A stretch of DNA of 64,000 nucleotides, taken from positions 1 through 64,000 of the forward strand of contig JARGOF010000003.1 in the NCBI GenBank assembly GCA_029212415.1, given 5' to 3'. Positions 9,929 to 18,742 of the stretch are shown piece by piece. The notes below the pieces were generated by a model, which saw only the letters and a list, made by a program, of their open reading frames with translations, did not search any database and had not been told where the DNA came from. The stretch comes from Rhizobiaceae bacterium (GTDB taxonomy: Bacteria > Pseudomonadota > Alphaproteobacteria > Rhizobiales > Rhizobiaceae). Position 1 is the stretch's first letter, and every line of letters begins with the position of its first letter. The position numbers were made by a program, and so were the translations under genes.

Positions 9929-9956
9929 CCGGTGGAACAACGTCGTCTGGCGAACG

Positions 9957-9979
9957 GCGCGGGCCATAACGGCCCGTGC
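9957..9979. terminator. GC-rich hairpin after the GBBH-like gene
   Basis: A stem of nine positions with one mismatch (GCGCGGGCC, loop ATAAC, GGCCCGTGC) lies about 30 bp after the stop at 9928. There is no T tract, so it may only stabilise the 3' end or assist termination. Confidence 0.4.
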
Positions 9980-10204
9980 CCCATAGGCAATTCGGGCAGT
10001 GCCCAGCCAGAAATGACCGCGTCGATGTTCATGCCGATCATCAGAAGGCGCTGACTAGCTTTGACACAGCTCGCTATGGTGCAATTTGAAGCCGTTGGGG
10101 GCATTGCCATCGTTCGTATTGAATGGCTGCAACAGCTGCAAATGCGGGCGCTTAGGCCAATGGGCCTATTCATGGTAGGTAGTGCATAGAAGTGGGGTGA
10201 TCGC

Positions 10205-11104
10205 ATGCCGAGGTTTTTGTCTGTTACCATCCTGATAGTCGGATTGATGTTGACGCAACAGGCCGCGGCGCAGCCTGCTGATTTGATGATTGCAGCGCGC
10301 GATGGGGATGTCGAAAGCGTTGAGGCCTTGCTGGCATCCGGCGCAGAGCCGGACCCGGAGGGCATTGCAACCCCTCTGTATTTTGCGGCGCAGGGCGGAC
10401 ATCTGGCAATCGTGGAACTGCTGCTTGAGCGTGGTGCGGACCCGAACGCCCGGTCCGATTGGGGCACGCCATTGCACATTGCAGCACGGCGTGGGCACAT
10501 CGGCGTTGCAGAGATCCTTTTGCAGTATGGCGCTGACCCGAATGCGAAGGGCGGTGAACTGGACAATACGCCGTTGCACAACGCCGCCTATGTAGGTGCG
10601 ACACAGATGGGGCGATTGCTGATTGCCCAGGGTGCCGATGTAAATGCCAGAAACAACGAATTCGAGCCGCCGGTTCATCTGGCCATGGAGCGTGGGCGCT
10701 TGCAGATCGCCACACTGTTGCGGGAGGCCGGGGCCCGGCCCATTGCCGTCGAACCGATTTCCGCGCAGCTGGCCGGCGCTGACGTCGAGAAGGGCCGGAT
10801 CAGAGCCCTGGAGTGCAGCGTCTGTCACCAGTTGGCGAAGGATAAAAGGGCCATCGGTTCCGGACCGCGGCTCTGGGGCATTGTCGGACGGCCAATCGCC
10901 AGCGAGGACTTTGGTTATTCCGACGCGCTGCTGGCCGAGATCGGAACCTGGACCTTCGAGCGGCTGAATGCTTTTCTGGCGGATCCGGCGGGCACTGTGC
11001 CTGGCTCGGGAATGTATCGGGGCTATGTCCAGGAGCGGACCGACCGGATCAACATCATCGCCTATCTCAGAACGTTGAGCGAAAGCCCGGTGCCTTTGCC
11101 ATAG
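10205..11104 (+). CDS. Secreted ankyrin-repeat/cytochrome c fusion protein, copy 1
   Basis: A 299-residue protein with a signal peptide (about residues 1-23, ending QQAAAQ). About five ankyrin repeats follow at residues 24-179 (TPLYFAAQGGHLAIVELLLERGADPN, TPLHIAARRGH and similar units). A class I c-type cytochrome domain occupies about 185-299. The haem-binding motif is C204-S-V-C207-H208, and a Met in PGSGMYRGY is the likely sixth ligand. The C-terminal helix is typical of small cytochromes c (RTDRINIIAYLRTLSESP). It is predicted periplasmic. The combination suggests a cytochrome docked to a partner protein by the ankyrin part (inference). A paralogue follows 48 bp downstream. Confidence 0.88.
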   Translation: MPRFLSVTILIVGLMLTQQAAAQPADLMIAARDGDVESVEALLASGAEPDPEGIATPLYFAAQGGHLAIVELLLERGADPNARSDWGTPLHIAARRGHIGVAEILLQYGADPNAKGGELDNTPLHNAAYVGATQMGRLLIAQGADVNARNNEFEPPVHLAMERGRLQIATLLREAGARPIAVEPISAQLAGADVEKGRIRALECSVCHQLAKDKRAIGSGPRLWGIVGRPIASEDFGYSDALLAEIGTWTFERLNAFLADPAGTVPGSGMYRGYVQERTDRINIIAYLRTLSESPVPLP

Positions 11105-11152
11105 CGCGCAATGGGAGACCACGACATTGAATGACTTGTCACAGGAGGCATT

Positions 11153-12073
11153 GTGCGGAAACTGAAAACATTGTCGTGTCTATTGTTGTTCATCCATTGT
11201 CAGGCCGCATGGAGCGCTGAAATTCACGATGCTGCGCGCGCTGGAGATCTGCAATCGCTCGAACTGCTGATCGAGTCTGGTTCTGATGTGAATGCGATTG
11301 ACTATGTGCAAGGGTCCGCACTGCATATCGCCGCCGTCAATGGACATGCTGGTCTTGTGGAATTCCTGTTGCGCAACGATGCGGATCATGGGGCGCAAGA
11401 GTTCGGCAAAGGCGACACGCCGCTTCATTGGGCAGCCCTTGGCGGCAGTCCGGATGTTATCAATCTGCTTTTGGCGGCAGGCGCAGATATCGATGCTGAA
11501 AATGACATTCAAAATATACCGTTGCATATAGCCAGCGAAGCCGGCAACGCAGAAGCTGCATTGCTGCTGATTCAAAATGGCGCTGATGTCCGGGCGGAAA
11601 ATTTGAAAGGCAAGGCGGCGCTGCACCTAGCGGGGCTTGCCGGCAGCAATAATGTCGTCGACGCCCTCATCAACAAGGGCGCCCAATATGCATTGACGGA
11701 ATTTGTCTCACCACTGCTGCAAAACGCGGACATTCAAAATGGTAAGAAATACTGGGAAATGAAATGTCGTGTTTGCCATTCGATAGACCGCGGCATCAAA
11801 CTTGACACTGGACCGCCCCTCCGAGACGTCGTGGGGCGAGCGATGGCCAGTCTGCCCGATTTCGAATATTCCGAAGCACTCAAGCGTGCCGATGATGTCT
11901 GGGATTATGAGAATTTGAATGCATTGCTGCTGGATGGTTGGAATTTCTGGCCCGGAAACAGCATGGGGGGAGGGGAATATGGCAAAATCTCCATTCCTTC
12001 GATCGCAATCAGGGCAGATATTATCGCCTATCTGAGAACCCAAAGCGCCAGCCCTGTGCCTTTGCACGAATAG
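11153..12073 (+). CDS. Secreted ankyrin-repeat/cytochrome c fusion protein, copy 2
   Basis: A 306-residue paralogue of the preceding gene with the same architecture: signal peptide about 1-22 (ending AAWSA), about five ankyrin repeats (ALHIAAVNGHAGLVEFLL, TPLHWAALGGSPDVINLLLAAGADID and others), then a cytochrome c domain with C205-R-V-C208-H209. The likely Met ligand lies in WPGNSMGGG, and the C-terminal helix ADIIAYLRTQSASPVPL is almost identical to copy 1. The start is GTG, chosen because GGAGG lies 4 nt upstream. The ankyrin parts differ far more than the cytochrome ends, so the two copies may have different partners. Confidence 0.88.
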   Translation: MRKLKTLSCLLLFIHCQAAWSAEIHDAARAGDLQSLELLIESGSDVNAIDYVQGSALHIAAVNGHAGLVEFLLRNDADHGAQEFGKGDTPLHWAALGGSPDVINLLLAAGADIDAENDIQNIPLHIASEAGNAEAALLLIQNGADVRAENLKGKAALHLAGLAGSNNVVDALINKGAQYALTEFVSPLLQNADIQNGKKYWEMKCRVCHSIDRGIKLDTGPPLRDVVGRAMASLPDFEYSEALKRADDVWDYENLNALLLDGWNFWPGNSMGGGEYGKISIPSIAIRADIIAYLRTQSASPVPLHE

Positions 12074-12162
12074 GACAATCAGCCGGATTCCCCACAGGCA
12101 AAAGAGTTTGGGGGCCGTCAGCGATTGAAGTGTGGCAGATGGCTCTATCCAGTTGCAGAAGG

Positions 12163-12837
12163 TTAAACCCGGCGCAGACCGTGTTGATCGAGCAGGCGGA
12201 TCAGCATGTCCTTTGCCTGCGTCCTGTGCATCCAGTGGATCTGTCGCGCCGTCTTGGCATCGCCCCTTGCAATGGCTTCGTACAAAGCGCGGTGATCCTC
12301 GTTGGATTTATTCGGCATTGGCCGCATGTGCAGCGTCATGGCCCTTGCCCGTCGCACCTGGTCATTAAACTTGGAAACGATCATCTGAATGCGCTTGTTG
12401 CCACCCAGGCGGACAAGCTCGTCATGAAAGGCTGCGTCGGCACGCGCCCAACCCTCCCGGTCATTGGCCTCAACGCTGGCTTCCATCTCCAACGTAGCCG
12501 CTTTCAGCCGGGCAAGTTGCGCCTCGCTATAGTGCGCCTCGGCGGCAAGCGAGGCTGCAAGGCTCTCAAGCTCGGTCAGGACTTCGTAGATTTCGCGCAT
12601 GTCATCGGGTGACAGGGATGATATCCGCACCCCCTTGCGCGGTCGGACTTCCAGCAGGCCCTGGGATTCCAGAATGAGGGTGGCCTCACGGACCGGTGTG
12701 CGCGACATGCCAAGCTGTTCGGCAAGCTCGCTTTCGAGGTGATCCGTCCCGGCAGGCAGTTCGCCGGCAAAAATCAACGCCCGCAGGGCATCCACCGCAC
12801 GAATACTCTGGGATTTGGTCTTTGCTTCGCCGGACAC
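12163..12837 (-). CDS. GntR-family regulator, FadR/FCD type
   Basis: A 224-residue protein with an N-terminal winged HTH (LESELAEQLGMSRTPVREATLILESQGLLEV) and an all-helical FCD effector domain whose metal/ligand histidines are recognisable (FHDELVRLGG, EDHRALYEAI, IHWMHRTQ). These regulators usually repress adjacent catabolic genes and respond to a carboxylic acid. The GTG start at 12837 has AGAGG upstream. It is the last gene of a minus-strand operon with the two oxidoreductases at 12839-14952, and palindromes upstream of that operon near 15001-15022 may be its operator. Confidence 0.88.
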   Translation of the reverse strand: MSGEAKTKSQSIRAVDALRALIFAGELPAGTDHLESELAEQLGMSRTPVREATLILESQGLLEVRPRKGVRISSLSPDDMREIYEVLTELESLAASLAAEAHYSEAQLARLKAATLEMEASVEANDREGWARADAAFHDELVRLGGNKRIQMIVSKFNDQVRRARAMTLHMRPMPNKSNEDHRALYEAIARGDAKTARQIHWMHRTQAKDMLIRLLDQHGLRRV

Positions 12838-12838
12838 C

Positions 12839-13855
12839 TTAAACCTCTTGTTTGCGGCCTTCTTGCGCTGACCGGTAGATTGCCTCTTCCACTTCCATCA
12901 CCCGCAGATAGTCGGCAGCAGAATTTTCAAACTGCCGTTTTCCGAGCAGAGCCGCAACCACATGGTTTTGAAGGGCAAAGACGCAATCGCCGGCAAATCC
13001 GGGCCATGGTTGCGGCGCAAGCAGGGCTTTTGTCCCTGTCTCGCCGAAGGCGCGCAGGTGCACGGAGCCATCGCCCGACAAGGTCAAGGTTCCGCCGGTG
13101 CCCTCCAGCAATGCCTCGCCCAGGGTGATGCGGGTGTTTTGCGTGGCATGATCGAGATGCCGGTTGCCATCAAAGATGGCGCGCACCCCGTCAGCGAAAT
13201 CGAACAGGATGTAACCGGCATCTTCTCCGGCGATCGCCGGGTTCATTTTTCTCAGATCCGCATAGACCGCCTGAATGTCGCCGAGCAGAAAGCGGAAGGT
13301 GTCAATCCAGTGGACGGCCGTCTCGTGCACCAGAAACCGCTGCATGGTCTGAAAATAGGGCTGCCGGGAAAGATAGGCCTGCGGTCCCTGTCCGTCGCCT
13401 GTGCGCAGCCGGAATGTCATCTGGTGCACCTGGCCGATATCGCCGGCAGCCAGAGAGCGCGCCATTTCCCGGTACCAGGGCTGGAAGCGGAAGTTCTCAT
13501 GCACGATCAGAGGCACGCCCGCGGCAGCGGCCAGTTCCACCGCAATGCGGGCTTCCTCGAGCGAGGTACAGAACGGCTTCTGACAGATGATGGACTTGAT
13601 GCCGTGGTCGAGCGCCGCCCTGATCACATCCAGATGGGTTTGCGGCGGCGTGATGATGTCCAGGATATCCGGCGCGGTCTCTTCGAGCAGGCGCTGCAGA
13701 CTGCCGAAGGCCGGAAAGCCTGTTCGCTTGGCCTTGTCGACGCTTCGGTTGGCGATGCCGACCATTTTCACCTCGGGGATTCGCGCCCAGGCGTCGATGT
13801 GAAACTGGCTGAAATAGCCCGCGCCTAGGCAGGCAACCCGCAAGAGTCTGTTCAC
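12839..13855 (-). CDS. Gfo/Idh/MocA-family oxidoreductase
   Basis: A 338-residue NAD(P)-dependent oxidoreductase. The N-terminal Rossmann motif is VACLGAGYFSQFHIDAW. The family EKP segment appears here as CQKPFCTSLEEARIAVELA, with the conserved lysine kept but Glu replaced by Gln. VHENFRFQPWYREM and HETAVHWIDTFRFLLG follow in the C-terminal domain. Substrates in this family are usually sugars, inositols or related hydroxy acids. Its GTG start overlaps the TGA of the upstream dehydrogenase, so translation is coupled. Exact substrate unknown. Confidence 0.85.
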   Translation of the reverse strand: MNRLLRVACLGAGYFSQFHIDAWARIPEVKMVGIANRSVDKAKRTGFPAFGSLQRLLEETAPDILDIITPPQTHLDVIRAALDHGIKSIICQKPFCTSLEEARIAVELAAAAGVPLIVHENFRFQPWYREMARSLAAGDIGQVHQMTFRLRTGDGQGPQAYLSRQPYFQTMQRFLVHETAVHWIDTFRFLLGDIQAVYADLRKMNPAIAGEDAGYILFDFADGVRAIFDGNRHLDHATQNTRITLGEALLEGTGGTLTLSGDGSVHLRAFGETGTKALLAPQPWPGFAGDCVFALQNHVVAALLGKRQFENSAADYLRVMEVEEAIYRSAQEGRKQEV

Positions 13856-14952
13856 GTCTGTGCCTTTGCCATTATCTGTTCGAGAACCGCATTTGCGGCG
13901 GTTTCCGTGCTGCTGTCACCTCCCAGATCACGGGTGAGGTGGCTTTTGTCGGCCACCACCTGATAGACCGCGTCGCGCAGGGCTTTCGCGTCTGCAATCA
14001 TGGGGGCGCTATTGTGCTTGGTGCCCAGCCAGTCAAGCATCATGGCGGCTGACAGGATCATCGCCAGGGGATTGGCGACCCCCTTGCCGGCGATATCGGG
14101 CGCCGACCCGTGGCAGGGCTGAAACACCGCATGATCATCACCGATATCGGCAGAGGGCGCCAGTCCCAGCCCGCCCATGATGCCGGCGCCCAGATCGGAC
14201 AGAATATCGCCGAACATGTTCTCGGTGACCATGACATCGAAGGTCCAGGGCTTTTCAACCATCCACAGGGCCGTGGCGTCCACATAGGCGTGATCGGCGG
14301 TCAATTGCGGGAATTGCCTGGCGACGCCATCGAAGATTTCACGGAAGAAGGCAAAGGCGCGGAAGACATTTGCCTTGTCGACGCAGGTCACCCGGCCTTT
14401 GCCGGTTCCCGATTGCTTGCGCTGCCGGGCATATTCAAAGGCAAAGCGAAACAGTTTTTCGCTCGTCTTGCGGGTGATCAGCAAGGTCTCGCGCGCCTCG
14501 TCTTTCGTCACCACGCCTTTGCCCATGGAATGAAACAGGCCTTCAGTGCTCTCGCGAATCAACACGAAATCGATTGCCTGACCGCCGGAAAGCTTCAGCG
14601 GTGTCGGCTGTCCCGGCACGACGCGCACCGGGCGCACCCCGGCAAACAGGTCGAGCGCGATCCTCAGATCAAGTTGTGGCGATATCTCGGTGCCATCCTC
14701 ATAGCGCACGGAGGGAAGCCCCATGGCCGCCAGCAGAATGGCGTCGGCGCGGCGGGCCGTTTCCATGGAGGCCGGGGGCAGGGCCTGCCCGGTCTTGGCA
14801 TAATGGGCCGCACCGGCGTCAGCCCTGGTAAAGCGCAGCGCATAGGATTGCTGTGCAGTGGCCAGGGCCTCGAGTATGCTGATCGTCGGCGCTGTGATCT
14901 CCGGCCCGATCCCGTCACCTTCAAACACTGCGATTTCGAATGAATGGACCAT
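13852..14952 (-). CDS. Isocitrate/isopropylmalate dehydrogenase family (tartrate/D-malate dehydrogenase-like)
   Basis: A 366-residue beta-decarboxylating dehydrogenase. It shows FEGDGIGPEI at the N-terminus, the substrate-binding arginine segment LDLRIALDLFAGVRPV, the IRESTEGLFH segment, DKANVFRAF, and the metal-binding TENMFGDILSDLGAGIMGGLG, followed by HGSAPDIAGKGVANPLA. No leucine genes are adjacent, so a role in catabolism of a hydroxy acid such as tartrate or D-malate is more likely than leuB (inference). It is the first gene of a three-gene minus-strand operon ending in a GntR regulator and is divergent from the ABM monooxygenase gene. Confidence 0.85.
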   Translation of the reverse strand: MVHSFEIAVFEGDGIGPEITAPTISILEALATAQQSYALRFTRADAGAAHYAKTGQALPPASMETARRADAILLAAMGLPSVRYEDGTEISPQLDLRIALDLFAGVRPVRVVPGQPTPLKLSGGQAIDFVLIRESTEGLFHSMGKGVVTKDEARETLLITRKTSEKLFRFAFEYARQRKQSGTGKGRVTCVDKANVFRAFAFFREIFDGVARQFPQLTADHAYVDATALWMVEKPWTFDVMVTENMFGDILSDLGAGIMGGLGLAPSADIGDDHAVFQPCHGSAPDIAGKGVANPLAMILSAAMMLDWLGTKHNSAPMIADAKALRDAVYQVVADKSHLTRDLGGDSSTETAANAVLEQIMAKAQT

Positions 14953-15000
14953 GTATTTTCCCTCAGGAAGCGCCGGATTTGTCTATAAGGCAAACTCCAC

Positions 15001-15022
15001 AATAAATTTATTAATGTATACG
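15001..15022. promoter_or_regulatory. Candidate operator between divergent catabolic genes
   Basis: A perfect 12-bp palindrome (AATAAATTTATT, 15001-15012) is followed by GTATAC in an AT-rich patch between the starts at 14952 and 15148. GTATAC also forms the core of candidate GntR sites at 19836-19897, so this may be bound by one of the two GntR regulators here. Confidence 0.35.
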
Positions 15023-15147
15023 TCAATAATTGCGACGCTGTTTTTGCCAGGTCACTGGAAAGCACCACCGTGCTGCTGCTATTGTCAGCCGCATGCTGCG
15101 GCCGTGTCGATGACGATGGTTCATCTGTTTTGACAAGTGAGGTCAAT

Positions 15148-15438
15148 ATGTTTGCTGTTGTTGTGACGTTCAAAATCAAGCCTGGCCTGATGGGCACATT
15201 CATGCCGCTGATGCTGGCCAATGCGCAGGCCTCCTTGCGCAATGAGCCGGATTGCCACCAGTTCGACGTGTGCACTGATGCGGCGCAGCCAGACAGCGTG
15301 TTTCTCTATGAACTCTATTCCGATTTGGCCGGTTTCGATGCGCACCGGCAGACGCCGCATTATCAGCAATTTGATCAGGCCTCTGCGGCAATGATCACGT
15401 CCAAGGACGTGCGACGCTTCGCGCAGGTGCAGCAATGA
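15148..15438 (+). CDS. Antibiotic biosynthesis monooxygenase (ABM) domain protein
   Basis: A 96-residue ABM-fold protein: FAVVVTFKIKPGLMGTFMPLMLANAQASLRNEPDCHQFDVC, then VFLYELYSDLAGFDAHRQTPHYQQF. This matches the YgiN-like small cofactor-free quinol monooxygenases, which act as dimers. The ATG at 15148 was chosen because GAGG precedes it; upstream in-frame starts encode unrelated sequence. Its stop overlaps the start of the next gene by 4 bp, so the two are translationally coupled. The substrate is unknown. Confidence 0.85.
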   Translation: MFAVVVTFKIKPGLMGTFMPLMLANAQASLRNEPDCHQFDVCTDAAQPDSVFLYELYSDLAGFDAHRQTPHYQQFDQASAAMITSKDVRRFAQVQQ

Positions 15439-16229
15439 TCTGGGAGGTTTATGCGCTCAAATATGCCGATCGTAACAGCCGCACGCGCAGGGACAGTTTC
15501 CTGTTCGACGACAATCATGATCAGCCGCATGCGATGGACTATTTTATCTGGGTGCTGAAGTCGGGCAGGGACGTCATTCTGGTCGATACCGGCTATGACA
15601 ATGCCGAAGCCAGCCGCCGGGAGCGGCCGATCATCCGCGAACCCGCCGAGGCGCTGCGTGGCATCGGCATCAGCCCGGAAGACATCACCACCCTGATTGT
15701 CACACACCTGCATTATGACCATGCGGGCGGCCTCAATCAGTTTCCCAATGCCATCATTCATTTGCAGGCGGCCGAGATGGCCTATGCGACCGGTCCCTGC
15801 ATGTGTCACGACACGCTGCGCATGCCGTTTTCCGCCGATCATGTCTGCGAGGCAGTCAAACGGGTCTATAGCGGGCGTGTGGTGTTCCATGATGGCGATG
15901 GGGAGGTTGCCGATGGCGTCACCGTGCATTGCATTGGCGGCCACTCCCGCGGACTTCAGGCGGTGCGGGTGCGCACGGATGCCGGATGGTTGTGCCTGGC
16001 GTCCGACGCTGCCCATTATTATGAAAACGTGCATGCCAGAAAGCCGTTCCCCATCGTTGTCGATCTGCAGGACATGCTGGATGGTTTTGACCGGATATCG
16101 GCGCTGGCCAGCGATCGCAGCCTGCTCATTCCCGGCCATGATCCTTTGGTGATGCGCCTTTTCGATCGCACCGGGCCGGACTATGTGGTCAGGCTCGACA
16201 AGGGCCCTTCCAAGGCCTTTACGCTATGA
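15435..16229 (+). CDS. Metallo-beta-lactamase-fold hydrolase, AHL-lactonase-like
   Basis: A 264-residue MBL-fold protein with the dinuclear zinc motif H91-L-H93-Y-D95-H96-AGG, a further histidine in GGHSRGLQAV, the bridging aspartate in ASDAAHYYEN and a late histidine in IPGHDPLV. The layout resembles the AiiA-type N-acyl-homoserine lactonase family. It sits in a catabolic locus coupled to an ABM monooxygenase and beside a TRAP transporter, so a lactone or ester intermediate of the imported acid is as plausible a substrate as a quorum-sensing signal. Confidence 0.82.
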   Translation: MIWEVYALKYADRNSRTRRDSFLFDDNHDQPHAMDYFIWVLKSGRDVILVDTGYDNAEASRRERPIIREPAEALRGIGISPEDITTLIVTHLHYDHAGGLNQFPNAIIHLQAAEMAYATGPCMCHDTLRMPFSADHVCEAVKRVYSGRVVFHDGDGEVADGVTVHCIGGHSRGLQAVRVRTDAGWLCLASDAAHYYENVHARKPFPIVVDLQDMLDGFDRISALASDRSLLIPGHDPLVMRLFDRTGPDYVVRLDKGPSKAFTL

Positions 16230-16248
16230 AGTTCCTCTTCTGCAAGGT

Positions 16249-17841
16249 CTATAAAAAGACGGTGACCAGGCTTGGCCACACCAGCAGGACGGCGAGCGCC
16301 AGCAGTTGAATGGCGATGAAGGGCAAAAACCCGCGGAAAATATCGGTGAGCGAGATGTGGGCAGGGGCGACGGATTTCAGGTAGAAGGCGGCCGGTCCGA
16401 AGGGCGGCGACAGAAAGCTGACCTGCATGTTCATGGTGAAAACCACGCCAAACCAGATGGCCACATATTTCGGCTCAATCCCGCCCAGAAATCCGATTTC
16501 CTCGACCGGCAGCAAGGTCACGATGGGCAGGAACACCGGCATGATCAGCAGGACAATGCCCACCCAGTCCATGAACATGCCCATGATCAAAAAGACCAGC
16601 ATCATCACCAGAATGACACCCATGGTCGGCAGATCGGCGCCGACAATGAGATTGGCGACGAAAGTCGGGCCGCCGACCAAAGTGTAGGCGGCTGCCAGCG
16701 CAGCGGCGCCCAATGTCACCCAGATGATGGTTCCGGTGGACTTCATGGTGCGGATGAGGGAATCCCAGAAAATCTCGAAGGTCATCTCGCCGCGAAGAAC
16801 CGTGATGACAAACACCGCGACCACGCCCATGGCGGCGGCCTCGGTAATGCCCGTGATGCCGCCATAGATCGAGCCCAGAACCACGCCGATCACGATCAGT
16901 GGCGCCACGAGACCCTTGCCCATTTCCCAGGCGGTGAAAAGGCGTTCGCGGCCAATCACAAATTGACCGAGCAATATGCCGCCGACCACAGTTGCAACCA
17001 GATAGGGCAGGTCGGACACCATGCCCCATCGGAGGGGCGCCACATCCTCGATAATGGCATTGGCGCCGATCGCCGTGAGTATCAAAGCCCGCACCAGCAG
17101 GAGCGCTGCAATGCCGGTCACCACCAATGTCACCAGACCAGCAAACAGAACGGCCTTTTGCCGCCCCGTCGGGTCATTTGCAACCGGTTCCGGCAAAGGT
17201 GCCTGTTTTGGGTCGAGCTGGGTGCGAATGATGATGTAGACGATGAAGAATGACGCCAGCATGAAGCCCGGCAGGAAGGAGGCTGTAAACAGCGCCTTGA
17301 TCGAGGTTTCGGTGACCAGCCCGTAGAAAATCAGCACGATTGACGGCGGGATCATTGTGCCCAATGTGCCGCTGGCGCAAATCGTGCCGATGGCAAGGTT
17401 CTGATTGTATCCCAGACGCAGCATTTGCGGCAGCGCGATGAGGCCCAGAAGCACCACTTCGCCGCCAATGATGCCCGACATGGCCGCCATGACAATGGCC
17501 ATCATGGAGGTGACGATGGCGATGCCGCCGCGGGTGCGGCTCAGCCATCGATTGAGCGAGGTATACATGTCCTTGGCGATCCCGCTTCGCTCGAGCAGGG
17601 AGGCCATGAAAATGAACAGGGGCACGGAAATCAGCACGTAGTTGGTCAATTGCCGATAGACCGCCTGACCCAGCACCGCGAAAGGTCCGCGGCCAAAGTC
17701 GCGAAACAGCAGATCAGGGCCGAATTTCATGAGCAGAACGGCGCCTGCCAGGGTGGCCGATGCGAAGCCAAGCGGCATGCCCAGTGCCAAAAGCACAAAG
17801 AGACCCAGCAACAGGAAGGCTGAAAGTGTGCCCACATCCAT
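16249..17841 (-). CDS. TRAP transporter large permease (DctM family)
   Basis: A 530-residue polytopic membrane protein, longer than the usual 430 because of extra hydrophobic segments in the middle (about residues 225-310). The DctM landmarks are present: LALGMPLGFASATLAG, VPLFIFMASLLERSG, AAMSGIIGGEVVLLGLIALPQM, IPPSIVLIFYGLVTETS and FLSPPFGPAAFYLKSVAP. The ATG at 17841 follows an AAGGA and lies 4 bp after the dctQ stop. The long form with this spacing is typical of TRAP systems of the large-subunit subclass linked to organic acids such as mannonate or haloacids. Substrate unknown. Confidence 0.9.
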   Translation of the reverse strand: MDVGTLSAFLLLGLFVLLALGMPLGFASATLAGAVLLMKFGPDLLFRDFGRGPFAVLGQAVYRQLTNYVLISVPLFIFMASLLERSGIAKDMYTSLNRWLSRTRGGIAIVTSMMAIVMAAMSGIIGGEVVLLGLIALPQMLRLGYNQNLAIGTICASGTLGTMIPPSIVLIFYGLVTETSIKALFTASFLPGFMLASFFIVYIIIRTQLDPKQAPLPEPVANDPTGRQKAVLFAGLVTLVVTGIAALLLVRALILTAIGANAIIEDVAPLRWGMVSDLPYLVATVVGGILLGQFVIGRERLFTAWEMGKGLVAPLIVIGVVLGSIYGGITGITEAAAMGVVAVFVITVLRGEMTFEIFWDSLIRTMKSTGTIIWVTLGAAALAAAYTLVGGPTFVANLIVGADLPTMGVILVMMLVFLIMGMFMDWVGIVLLIMPVFLPIVTLLPVEEIGFLGGIEPKYVAIWFGVVFTMNMQVSFLSPPFGPAAFYLKSVAPAHISLTDIFRGFLPFIAIQLLALAVLLVWPSLVTVFL

Positions 17842-17845
17842 GGCG

Positions 17846-18658
17846 TTAATCCTTGATGCTTTTACGTATGCTTTCAATTTCCGTCTCATCGATATCGGCG
17901 ATGGCGGTGTGATGCTCAGGCCGTTTGTTCCAATCGGCGATCAGATTGGACAGGGCCTGAATGGCGACCATGGCAATAATGATGAGAATGGCGGGTTTGA
18001 TGGTTGCGGGCAGGGGTGGATCCCAGGCTGTGCCGAATGTTTCCCAGCGCATGAATTTTGACAGGGCTTCATTGTATCCGCCCCAGATCAGCAGGAAGGC
18101 GAAGGTCCAGATGAGACCCAGCGAGATGACATCGGCCAGCTTTTGCATCCAGCGTGGAAGCAGGTCATAAATCACGTAGATTCGGATGTGGCTGCGCTGC
18201 TGCATGGCGTAAAGGCCCGCGAACAGGAACAGAAAGGCGGCGATCCACAAAGACAGTTCATTGGCCCACAGGGTGGGTTTTTTGAACAGATAGCGCGAGA
18301 CCACTTCGTAGAACATGACAAAGACCAGAATGGAAATGCCGATCATGGTGAAGCGTGAGAAGATCAGGCTGACAATATCGAAAAACCCGGAGGGTTGAAC
18401 TTCAATGGTGCCGCGCGAGTCCGACAGATAGACGCTGGCGATCAGCAGCGTAGCGCTTGCAACAAGCATCGTCAGCATGACAATGGGGGTTTCAGCGGGC
18501 GACAGGAACTGCTTCATGCCGATGTTCGTGCCAAAGAACATGCGGCCAAGAATCACCCATAAAACCAGAATGGCGGTTGCCACAATGCTGGCGACCATCA
18601 GAATGCGTACCGGTTTGCACAAGCGCCCCAGCCACAGACTTTCGTGTGCTTCTGACAT
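17846..18658 (-). CDS. TRAP transporter small permease (DctQ family), long form
   Basis: A 270-residue membrane protein, longer than classical DctQ (about 170). An extra N-terminal pair of hydrophobic segments precedes the DctQ core, where FYEVVSRYLFKKPTLWANELSLW and QRSHIRIYVIYDLLP are conserved. The ATG at 18658 has GGGGA upstream; an in-frame TTG at 18670 is less likely. It forms a transporter with the DctM gene next to it and with the DctP gene upstream on the same strand. Confidence 0.88.
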   Translation of the reverse strand: MSEAHESLWLGRLCKPVRILMVASIVATAILVLWVILGRMFFGTNIGMKQFLSPAETPIVMLTMLVASATLLIASVYLSDSRGTIEVQPSGFFDIVSLIFSRFTMIGISILVFVMFYEVVSRYLFKKPTLWANELSLWIAAFLFLFAGLYAMQQRSHIRIYVIYDLLPRWMQKLADVISLGLIWTFAFLLIWGGYNEALSKFMRWETFGTAWDPPLPATIKPAILIIIAMVAIQALSNLIADWNKRPEHHTAIADIDETEIESIRKSIKD

Positions 18659-18692
18659 TGATTTCCCCAACGACGTGCGCCCCGATCGATGT

Positions 18693-18716
18693 GAACAAGC
18701 CCCGTGGGGCTTGTTC
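18693..18716 (-). terminator. Hairpin between dctP and dctQ (likely attenuator)
   Basis: An 11-bp perfect inverted repeat (GAACAAGCCCC and its complement with a 2-nt centre, in practice a 10-bp stem with a 4-nt loop) lies between the dctP stop at 18743 and the dctQ start at 18658. It has no strong T tract. It probably stabilises the dctP message or lowers read-through into the permease genes. Confidence 0.6.
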
Positions 18717-18742
18717 GGGTTTGGATTGCAACTCTGGGAAAC

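Noticed and set aside
9925-10581. Minus-strand ORF spanning the gap before the first ankyrin-cytochrome gene
   Set aside because: Most of it is antisense to the ankyrin-cytochrome gene and the part in the gap is rich in Ser, Cys and Pro without any family pattern.
15435-16229. Quorum-quenching AHL lactonase as a firm assignment
   Set aside because: The fold and zinc motif fit, but the gene is coupled to an ABM monooxygenase in a catabolic locus and no luxI/luxR genes are present; the substrate stays open.
16306-17253. 315-residue plus-strand ORF, very rich in His, Asp and Gln
   Set aside because: The composition is what a reversed membrane-protein gene gives; it lies opposite the TRAP large permease.
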